Of a stretch of DNA of 64,000 bases, positions 1 through 8,879 are shown piece by piece. This stretch comes from Ottelia alismoides (taxonomy: Eukaryota > Streptophyta > Magnoliopsida > Alismatales > Hydrocharitaceae). The position numbers were made by a program, and so were the translations under genes. The DNA lies in assembly GCA_037367405.1 (NCBI GenBank), contig JAZKJV010009629.1, forward strand, positions 186,001-250,000, in the 5' to 3' direction. The first letter of the stretch is position 1; every line of letters begins with the position of its first letter. Below the pieces are notes generated by a model. That model ran no database searches. It worked only from the letters and a program-made list of their open reading frames with translations, and was not told the origin of the DNA.

Positions 1-1940
1 AAATAAAAGATATAAAATTATTCTTCTTGTTTTTCTCACATTTATTTTTGCAGGAAGAATTAATAAAAAAAGTTTACTTATGTCTCTAACATTTGTTTTG
101 CAGGATTATATTAAAAAAATAAAAAAAACTTTTTTCTCTTTCTATTTACATGTTCTGTTAAAAAAATAAAAAAAATACATTTTTTCTCTAACATATTTCC
201 TGCAGTTGAACAAAAAAACAATAGAAAAAAAAAGAGGACACAGGTGGGACGGCAGCACTCCAGCCACCGCCGCCTACCTCCGTCGGCCACTACTTCTTGG
301 CCTCCCAGCCAACCGGCCGCCAGCGACCTCCCACCTTCAGCCCCACGCGTGGGCTCCTCCGCCCCGTGCCGGGCTCCGCGGCCTCGACCGCGTACTCCTG
401 CAGCGCCGGGCCCGCCAGCCAGCGGCCCTTGCGCCGCGCGGCCCGTTCCTCCCATCCGCCTGCAACCGCACCACCGCCCCCCCAGCCGCGGGACCCTCCT
501 GCTCCGACCGCCCGACGCCCCGTGCCCCTGCGCCACCTCCAACATGCCATTCGCGTGGGCTGCGCGGCCCCGCACCCTCCTGTACAGCCCTGACGCCCCG
601 CGTGCGTAGCCCCCTCCGCAGTGCGTTGCCGCCTTCCCTCGCGCGTGCGTGGCGCGCGGCCGCGCGCCCGACCTCCATTGCCTCGGCCGCGCCAACTCCA
701 GCATCTGCAACCAGCGGTGGCGACCGTGCCCCTGTTGATTCTCTGTTGGCTTGAAGATCCAAAGGCTCAAGGAGGAAACCCTAGGGACAAATAAAAAAAA
801 GGATTTCGGAAAATTACAAAGATGTCCCTGGATGTATTTAAAATTGCAAAGAAGACTTCTCTCATTTAGCAAGTCACATGACAAGCATGTTTTTTATTGG
901 GTAATTTGCAATCTTTATTCTTCACTTTAGTTCTGTTATATTTCATTGTGAAAACTTTAATATTTGCGATTAAGCCCCTGTACTGCGAACTTTAACTTTG
1001 CATGTTTGTTTCATTGGAATAAATATTTTTATTGATTCAAAAATTCTGAGAAAAATTGTGGATTCTCCTGCGACAGTTCTCATCATTGTATAAAATTTTT
1101 ATTAATTTTTAATGCCATTTGATATATTTAAAAAATCAAAAACAGTGTCTTTTTATCTTCCTGAAACTTTGAAAATTTATAAAAATTCGAAAAAGTGTCT
1201 AAAAATTCCAAAAAAATTACTGTAGGTGTGTTTTGGTGTATTTTAATTTCTGTCCAATTTTGTGCATTTTCCATATATAAAACTCAAAAAAATGTAAAAT
1301 ACGAAAAATTTTAAAAAAATTGTAGAAAATTCAAGAAAAATCCAAAAATAGTAATTTTAGATTCTATTTGTAGATATTCCTTTGTAGTTTTTGTTAAAAA
1401 TAATCTCCAGAAATTTTGAATATTTAAAGAACTTTGAAATTGAAAAATACTTCTGACTGTGAATAATCTCTTTATTTTCCACTGTTTTATTTTTATAAAA
1501 TAATAAAAACATCAGAAAATTGCAAAAAAATAAACAAAAATATTTTGAAATATATAAAACACAAAAACATTTTCTCTTGAATTTTCTGAACATTTTTTGG
1601 TTATTCTGAAAAATACAAAAAAAAGCAGTTCGTGTGTGTTTTTACTCATTTGTGCATATTGTTCTTCTTTTTGAAAAAATAAAAATAAAAATCCAAAAAC
1701 CACTAAAAATTAATTCGAAATTTGGCTACTTAGTTTTTAAATCGTGCTCCTTGTGTTCGACCCTGGTCGCTATACCAGGTAAAAAGAATAGCGAAAATCT
1801 GCTTACACTGTTTTATTGATTTATCTTCTCTCAAGTGGTTTCAATTAATTTTCTTGTTGACCGATTCCCGTGGTTGAGAACGAGGACATCTTTTTGCATA
1901 TTATTTATCCTCTCTCGACCGCGTGGATTTTGCGTCATCA
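1..1940 (+). mobile_element. Element X: 3' part of an LTR (Ty3/gypsy, Athila-like)
   Basis: This stretch has the layout of the other LTRs here: a GC-rich core (about 240-760) followed by AT-rich DNA. It ends in TCATCA at 1940, exactly where the E1 protease sequence resumes. The segment around 1747-1779 (GTGTTCGACCCTGG then CTATACCAGG) matches the same place near the 3' end of the LTRs of element C and of the solo LTR, so it is a related but diverged family. The upstream part lies outside the window, so it cannot be said whether X is a solo LTR or a full element. The adjoining AGTCG (1941-1945) would be the right copy of the target duplication. Open frames in the GC-rich core look compositional and are not called as genes. 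Confidence 0.8.
18..205. repeat. Degenerate tandem repeat in the X LTR
   Basis: About four degenerate units of 40-50 bp follow each other. Each has an A-rich block, a pyrimidine-rich block with TCTCTAACAT or similar, and usually a terminal TTTTGCAGG or CCTGCAG. Copies are about 18-52, 66-103, 114-163 and 164-205. The third copy lacks the GCAG end. Confidence 0.55.
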
Positions 1941-4900
1941 AGTCGCATTGGAGGCATATCGTTCACACACACACTTCTCGACAATGGATCTTCCATAAAT
2001 CTTCTACCCTTAGCCTTATATTATCGATTGGAGTTGGGTCCTCTAAAGAAATCATCATCTTTACTCCAATTTGCTGATAAATCCACTAAAAGACCTAAGG
2101 GAGAAGTGAAGAATGTCATCATCATTATCGAGGGTACAGAATACAAAGTGGACTTCACTGTCCTTGATATGGAGACCCCGAATCATTGTTAGGAATCACA
2201 AATCATTCTCAGAAGACCATTCTTAAGAACCGCCAAAGCTGTATTCGATTACGGTTCTGGCATGATGAAATTCCGTTCTCCAGCCGGAGAAGTAGACTTG
2301 GAGATAAAACAAACAAAGTGGCAAAGGCCAGACTCCGAATCCACCACTGAAGATGCTGAAACATCAGAATGCAATCTCCTCAGAACCACTGGGCCGTGGG
2401 ACCAACTGCCTAACATACAGATAGAAAGCACATCCTTAGAAGAAGAAATAATACACAATGCAGTCTCCGAGATATCTAGATCCCCAGAATATTACACTCT
2501 TGATGACACAGAAATCATCTCGGATTTGTCAGTCCCATCACCTTTGGGACAATCAAGAAATATCGTTGATGAGTCGGACGCGGCTCTGGCCGAATTACCA
2601 TTCTACTCTAGCGATTCGACTCACTTTTCTTCGAAATTGGTAGCTAACATCTCACACAGTGATTCACCGCCAACCGATACTGAGCCAGAAGCAAAAGTCA
2701 TTCAGCCAGACTTGATCGGCGATTTAGAATTGCCAGAGCTGAAGCCACTACCTCCCACGCTGAAGTATGCATTCCTCAATGGACCCAAAGAAAAATTCCT
2801 TGTGATCATTAGCTCATCATTAACCATGGACCAAGAATCCAGACTACTCGAAGTCCTTGAGCGAAATCGAAAAGCCATAGGTTGGACTGTGTCGGATCTC
2901 GTAGGAATAAACCCCGCTCTCTACTTGCACCAAATTTATGTTGAGGATAATGCAAGGCCTTCCCGTGAATTTCAGAGAAGATTAAACCCCAATCTTCGGG
3001 AAGTGGTGAAGAAAGAAATAGAGAAATGGTGCAAAGCAGGATTTATTTACCCCATTTCTGACTCCAAGTGGGTAGCCCCCCTTCATGTCAACCCGAAGAA
3101 GTCGGGAATCCAAATGGTCACCAACGAGGAGGGGGCAGAGATCGCGACCCAAGTACCCACGTCGTGGCGCGTCTGTGTCGATTACCGGCGCCTGAATGCT
3201 GCGACCAAGAAAGACTACTTTCCACTACCATTCATTGATCAAATATTGGAGAGACTTGCAGGGAAAGCATTCTTTTGTTTTCTTGATGGGTACTCCGGTT
3301 ACAATCAAGTAGCTATTGCTCCTGAGGACCAGGAAAAGACCACGTTCACATGTCCCTTCGGTACTTACGCATTCAAGCGCATACCATTCGGGCTTTGCAA
3401 TGCCCCAGGCACATTTCAACGGTGCATGATTGCCGTATTTGCCGAAATGGTTGGTGATTTCCTGGAAGTCTTCATGGACGACTTCTCGGTTCATGGTGAT
3501 TCATTTGATACATGTTTAGCACACTTGGACCGAGTCCTTCAGAGATGCAGGGAGGTTAATTTGGTACTCTCGTGGGAGAAGAGTCACTTTATGGTAACTG
3601 AGGGTATCGTGTTGGGGCACGTCATCTCCAATAAGGGAATGGAGGTAGACCCTGCCAAGGTGGATGTGATTAAGAAACTTGAGCCACCAACCAACGTCAA
3701 GTCAGTGAGGTCATTCTTAGGGCATGTTGGATTTTATCGAAGGTTTATCCAAGATTTTTCAAAGATCGCCCGCCCACTGACTGAGCTCTTAGGAAAAGAC
3801 ACCGAGTTTATTGTGAATCACAGATGTCTAGAGGCCTTCGAGCTCCTGAAAAAGAAAATATGTGAATCGACGATATTACAAGCTCCCGACTGGTCTCTTC
3901 CCTTCGAGATAATGACTGATGCATCGGATTTTGCTGTCGGAGCGGTACTCGGACAAAGAAGAGATGGAATCCCTTATGCGATTCACTACGCAAGCAAAGT
4001 GTTGGATCCTGCACAGAGAAACTATACAGTGACTGAAAAGGAAATGCTCGCGGTTGTTTGGGCCCTGGAAAAATTCAGATCATACATATTGGGCTCCAAG
4101 GTGACAATTTTCACAGATCACACAACAATTAGATATCTCATGGATAAGAAGGATGCCAAGGCACGACTTTTGAGATGGATCTTGTTAATCCAGGAGTTTA
4201 ATTTGGAGATCAAGGATAAACCTGGAATAAAGAATGTTGTTGCTGATCACCTTTCCCGAATCGAACAAAACTATCATCCTGATATCGGACCAATCAAGGA
4301 GACTTTTTCAGACGAATCGGTTTGCGTCATTGATTCAACCCCATGGTATTCCGACATAGTAAACTATCTTGTCTCTAAAAAGGTTCCCTATGGTTGGACC
4401 AAAAAAATGATTGATCGATTAAAGTCAGATTTGAGAAAATACCATTGGAACGATCCTTTCCTTTTCTATGAAGGACCGGGTTGTGTCTAGAGAAGATGTA
4501 TTCCTCAGGAGGAATATCAGAGTGTCCTCACACACTGTCATTCTCTCGAGGCTGGAGGACACCATTCGGGAAAGAGAACTGCGCACAAGGTACTCCAATG
4601 TGGATTTTACTGGCGGACCTAATTTCAGGATGCTAATGAATTTGTACGGTTATGCCCGATTTGTCAAAGAATGGGAGGGACTATGGGATATAGAGATGAA
4701 ATGCCCATGCAACTAATGATTTTCTGTGATGTTTTCGACGTATGGGGGATTGATTTTATGGGTCCCTTTCCCAACAACAATGGATTTGAGTACATCTTGT
4801 TAGCGGTTGACTATTTATCAAGATGGGTAGAGGCTATTCCAACCCGAACCGCAGATAGCAAAATCGTCTGCAAGTTTATCAAGGATAATATCGTTGCGAG

Positions 4901-5720
4901 GTTCGTGATACCAAAAGTATTGATTTCTGATGGAGGTAGCCACTTCATGAACAGGGAGATGAGATCTTTGGCTAAGGAGTAGAAATTTGAGCATTGAATA
5001 GCCAACCCATATCATCCACAATCTAATGGCATGGCAGAGGTTTCTAATAGAGAGGTGAAGGGCATTCTTTAGAAGTTGGTTCGTCCCGATAGGAAGAATT
5101 GGTCGAAACTGTTGGACCAAGTTCTATGGGCCTAAAGGACAACCTATAAGACTCCACTCGGTACTTCACCTTTTAGGATGATCTATGGCAAGCCATGTGA
5201 TCTTCCTGCAGAATTGATTCACAAATCTGAATGGGCGATCAAAAAGTTGAATTGGAGTTGTCACCTTGGGAAACTATGTCGAGACTTAAATCTGAATGAG
5301 CTAATTGAAATCCGAAATCGGGCATATGACAATAGTGTGATTTATAAGGACAAGGTCAAGAGATGGCATGATAGACACATTCGAGATAAAACCTTTGTCC
5401 CTGGACAGAAAGTGTGGTTGTTTAATGCTCGGTTGAAGATTTTTCATGGGAAACTAAAATCAAAATGGACGGGTCCCTACATTGTCATCGATGTGCATAC
5501 CAATGGAAGCGTGGGTATTGCCGAACTCAAAGATAATGCACAAACTTTCTCAGTAAATGGAAAAATGCTAAAGCCATATATTGAATCACCCAAAGAGCAG
5601 ACAATTCAAGTTGAGGTCATCTATTTCACGCAGAGCGAGGACATTGAAGATTTATCTGATCATTTCCATCCTCCCTCCCGACCACATCGGTCTCCTTGTA
5701 CAGCTTCTTCCTCTACTTAG
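1941..5720 (+). pseudogene. pol: E1 pol (protease, RT, RNase H, integrase), decayed
   Basis: One reading frame runs from 1941 to 5720. It encodes a protease with LLDNGSS, reverse transcriptase with FMDD (codons 3471-3482), RNase H (TDASDF and TDHT motifs), an integrase zinc finger (HH with CPIC), and an integrase core with Asp at 4752, Asp at 4929 and Glu at 5037, which is DD35E spacing. The C-terminal GPY-type module (KWTGPYIV) follows. The frame is kept, but stops fall at about 2190, 4488, 4620, 4980, 4995, 5070 and 5133. Compared with E2, several are C-to-T or G-to-A type changes (CAG to TAG, CGA to TGA, TGG to TAG). The 5' end with gag is cut off by X. The product would be the replication polyprotein, but this copy cannot make it. 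Confidence 0.93.
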
Positions 5721-6003
5721 ACCAAGGCCTAAGTATGGGGGGGACCGATGCCATCTGTATATATCATTTTCCCGAATCACACTCTTCCTCACGATCGCTC
5801 CATCTCTACCCATCTTCCATACTTAGGTGGACCAAAGCCCAAGTATAGGGGGAATCGACATCCACCTGTTTATACTCTCCTCATTTACATATCCCGATCG
5901 CTTCATTTTTCTTTGTATTTTCACTCCCTTACGCTTAGCCCGAGCTATGTCTTCGTTCCACTTCTTGTGCTCTGAGGACATAGCACTCGCTAAGTATAGG
6001 GGG
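5714..6003 (+). promoter_or_regulatory. E1 hairpin/PPT-like array
   Basis: Three units lie just after pol. Unit 1 is at 5714-5735 (arms TACTTAG/CTAAGTA) followed by seven G. Unit 2 is at 5819-5846 (arms ATACTTAGG/CCCAAGTAT, one mismatch) followed by a G-run. Unit 3 is a long imperfect hairpin at about 5934-5999, with inner arms CTATGTCTTC and GAGGACATAG, followed by GGGGG. Each right arm plus G-run resembles the true polypurine tract at 7309-7321. The pol stop codon (5718-5720) lies in the left arm of unit 1. Function is unknown. Confidence 0.75.
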
Positions 6004-7308
6004 TCTGTATATACTATGTATATATTTTACCCATATCTCGTACTTTCGCGTAAGTCTATATGTATTTACGGGGTGAGTACTAACTTGAAAGAAAAACAAA
6101 AAAAGGGTTTTCTACTAACACTAATCGTGCCCAAAATTTTTGAACAAAAAAAGAAGGCTTCTTATTCCATTTTCTGCATAAAAAAATCCCTTGCATAAAA
6201 TGTCAAAAAAAAGTTAAAAAAATGTGTTTGCATTGCACACACCTGCACTTCATCCAACATCACATGCATTTGCATTTGTGAAAAGTCATTGGGTTCTGAA
6301 CCGAGTTATGAGCCGAAACCGAGAGTGGTCTGGACTTGACCTTAATCCACCTAATTTTCAGAGGAACTTCACCGAGAAATAGGTTTTTAAGAGCTTCAGG
6401 TCTTTTCGATTTAATTCCTTAAGCTCCACATGATAATGTACATCGTTTGACTATTAGTGTCTAACCTGGTCTCTTCATTCTGGGTACAACTCTAGAATAG
6501 GGAATTAATTCGCACTCTCGCACTATGCACTTAGCTCAACCCAGACGGGATGTTGGAAGACTGTGTGAGTCTCTTTTCTGGTAGCGTGGAAATCTAAAGA
6601 CCTGAGTACGGGTTGAAATAAAGCTTCGGAAAAGGGATGGACAGATGGGCACAATTTTTTCTAAGACCCCAAAAAATGTACGGAACAAAAAGATTCTATA
6701 TCCGTAGGGGCATATCAAGATCCAAGCAGAACCATCAAAAATTCCAAATACAAAGAAGCATTCTACCAAATAAATATCTGACCAAAAAGGTCCAAGCTTC
6801 AAGAATCTGCAGATCTTGGTGGAGACTCGGCTACACTAGCCATCTTCACATGGAGAGGTGACTACACTGGCCACCCTCCAGTTCTTTTCCCCTTCTTCTA
6901 TCTTCTCCCTCATTCGATTGTGAACACAGCACGACAGACCTTAGAAGGAAATACCTGACTCCCTGAGGACGAGTTAATGGAGAGGAGAGGAGCATGGTAG
7001 ACCAGCATTCTGAATGGGAAGAGCTAAAAACCTTCACACACATGAGTCGGTTAATCAAAGTTCATAGGGTATACTTTGGGAAGAGGATTGATCTAAGACG
7101 ACTTCTGAGCCGAAACTGTGACAATGATGTGTAGAACTTGAGGGTTGTTGATTTTAAAATTCTAAGTCTCACAGAAGTTTCGCCACACTATTAATCCAAA
7201 GGTCGAGTCTAGTTTCATTTTCACCTTCAGCTCATGGTCTTGGTATGGAACCCAGTCTCATTTCACTTCATGACATTTCTTTTTGATGCTTAGGGACGAG
7301 CATGGTTT
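5721..7308 (+). other. E1 3' non-coding region (no envelope ORF)
   Basis: There is no long open frame between pol and the polypurine tract, so the envelope-like gene of some Athila elements is absent. Short blocks in this region recur in E2, C and F: TTAATCCACCTAATTT near 6345, the paired CTACACT motif at 6829-6873, and TTAGAAGGAAATACC near 6950. Confidence 0.85.
6829..6873 (+). promoter_or_regulatory. E1 CTACACT doublet, 31 bp apart
   Basis: GGCTACACTAGCC (6829-6841) and GACTACACTGGCCA (6860-6873) are direct repeats whose CTACACT cores start at 6831 and 6862, exactly 31 bp apart. The same doublet with the same spacing occurs in E2, C and F. It may be a protein-binding or RNA element. Confidence 0.7.
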
Positions 7309-7321
7309 AAGTATAGGGGGA
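7309..7321 (+). promoter_or_regulatory. E1 polypurine tract
   Basis: AAGTATAGGGGGA lies directly before the LTR start TGATGAATC at 7322. This is the expected plus-strand priming site of an LTR retrotransposon. Confidence 0.88.
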
Positions 7322-8176
7322 TGATGAATCTCGGATTCATCACTCTAGGTCTCATTAATTAAGCTCATATCCCTAAAAAATCAATAGCATTTCAGCATTT
7401 ATTTTGTATAATTAGCATTCATGCATGATTTCATAAGAATTGTATTTTAGCATTAATTTCATAAAATAAGAAGCCAAAAATCCAAGCCACAGTTGACCTG
7501 TAAATAGCCTAATTTCTCAGACTTTTAACTCCTCCATGCTGACACCGCATAACACAAAACTACATCCACTGTGTACACATCACTAACAAGAATAAATAAA
7601 AAAAATACAAAAAAATAATTAACCCAGTTAAGTGGACCAAAAACCCAAACCCTAGTTTCAGGATTTTCGGACTAAAAGCCACATATCTTCCCCATCCAGT
7701 GTCCGATCTGATCCTCCTCACTTTTGAACTAATGCACATTCAATTACCTTCAAAACAAGACCAAGTTCAAGTGAATCGGAGCTCGTTTGTGAAAGTTGGG
7801 TTTTGGGCCTCTTTTGTACATTGTATATTTTCGCGGCTTTTGATCTTGTATATTATGCATATATTTTCTTTATCATTAAAAATAAAAAAATAGAATTAGG
7901 TGTCTTTTATTTATCTTTGATTTTTCCATATTTTTCCGGATTTTTATCTAGTTTAAAAATGACAAAAAAATTAGAAAACCCAAAAATCCAGGTATTCTAT
8001 GTACATGGGATACCCAAAAAAATTACTTTTTACATTTGACCGATTTTGGCTTTGATGTCTTCATGAAAGTTGTAGTCTCATCGAGACGAGCATTTTTCGT
8101 GAAGGAACTTTTTCCATCCGAGGTCATTTGCTATTTCTTTTTTTTTTACAAAATGTTTTTCTTCGAATTTTTCTGG

Positions 8177-8217
8177 AGCTGACACGTGGCAGCACCAGGT
8201 GCCGCCACGTGTCAGCT
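8177..8217. repeat. 41-bp G-box palindrome in the E1 LTR
   Basis: The 14-bp arms AGCTGACACGTGGC and GCCACGTGTCAGCT flank a centre that is itself an inverted repeat (GCACC/GGTGC). Both arms contain the CACGTG core. The E2 3' LTR has the counterpart at 10995-11032, and the E2 5' LTR has a mutated one at about 26845-26883. Confidence 0.8.
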
Positions 8218-8756
8218 ATTTTTCGCGTATTTATTTATCCGTTTTTATAAAAAAATTAATTATAAACACCACACACGTGCAGCGCATGTGCCACCCCCGC
8301 ACGCGCACTGCACGTGCGCCCGCTCCCTCTCTCCTTAACCTTCCAGCCACGTGGTGCATTCTCAGCCGACCGATCTCGGCCGATCGGGCGGCTGAGGCGC
8401 GTCGTCTTCAACCTCCCGCGCCTTCTCCGCAACCTCCGCCCCAATCTCGCGCGCCTCCGTTATCCCCGCGCCAACCAAACAACCTCCTCCGATATCTCCG
8501 CAGCCGCCGCCCCGTTGACCTCCCAACGGCCACCCGCAATCCTAGTGCCTACTCTCGGCCTCTGCTATTAAAGGACCTTGACGCCTCCCCCAGACAATCA
8601 TCTGCTGATCCTCGTCGAGTTCCTCTTCTCCGGTGGTGACAGCCCGTGAGCGAACCCCCTCGCCGGCGTGATCCGAGGTCCTCCTCGTCGCAGCGCCGCC
8701 ATCAACTGCTGCCCCGCTCTGGTCGACAGCCGTTGAGCCTCCTTCTTTGTCCAGGT

Positions 8757-8778
8757 ACTCTCTCTCTCTCTCTCTCTG
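8757..8778 (+). repeat. CT dinucleotide microsatellite
   Basis: An uninterrupted run of about eleven CT units lies in the GC-rich part of the E1 LTR. Confidence 0.9.
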
Positions 8779-8874
8779 CTCTTGCTCCGAGCTCCGCTCT
8801 GCTCAAAGCTTCAACCCGCGACTCCCTTTTCCCCGACCACCTCGTTCACCATCGCCTCACGCATCCATCGTCGA

Positions 8875-8879
8875 GCCAC
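8875..8879. repeat. Left target-site duplication of E2 (GCCAC)
   Basis: GCCAC lies directly before the E2 terminus TGACGAG at 8880 and matches 27748-27752 exactly. It proves that the two outer LTR ends of E2 come from one integration event. Confidence 0.93.

Larger units (their letters stand above)
1941..8879 (+). mobile_element. Element E1, left part (Ty3/gypsy, Athila-like)
   Basis: E1 enters the window inside its protease region because X is inserted there. It continues through pol (to 5720), a 1.6 kb 3' non-coding region, a polypurine tract and the first half of its 3' LTR. E2 interrupts the LTR at 8879, and the rest of E1 lies at 27748-29260. The whole element is itself inserted in the RNase H region of D: D pol stops exactly at 29261, where the E1 LTR ends in CGTCA. 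CCTGC at 29261-29265 would be one copy of the E1 target duplication; the other copy is outside the window. Confidence 0.9.
7322..8879 (+). mobile_element. E1 3' LTR, left part
   Basis: The LTR starts with TGATGAATC, a short inverted repeat with the following GATTCATCA. It runs until E2 interrupts it at 8880. The sequence matches the E2 LTRs read on the opposite strand. It contains an AT-rich first part, a G-box palindrome (8177-8217), a GC-rich core, a TATTAAAG possible TATA motif near 8566 and a CT microsatellite (about 8757-8778). Confidence 0.92.

Noticed and set aside
206..884. Overlapping open frames on both strands in the X LTR
   Set aside because: Several frames are open at once in a GC-rich block with Pro/Arg/Ala composition, which is typical of compositional artefacts.
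1747..1780. tRNA gene suggested by TTCGACCC
   Set aside because: There is no cloverleaf, acceptor stem or A-box. The motif is an LTR feature repeated in several families.
5721..7308. Envelope-like gene after pol, as in some Athila elements
   Set aside because: No open frame above about 130 codons in E1, C or F, and no signal peptide or membrane segment pattern shared between them.
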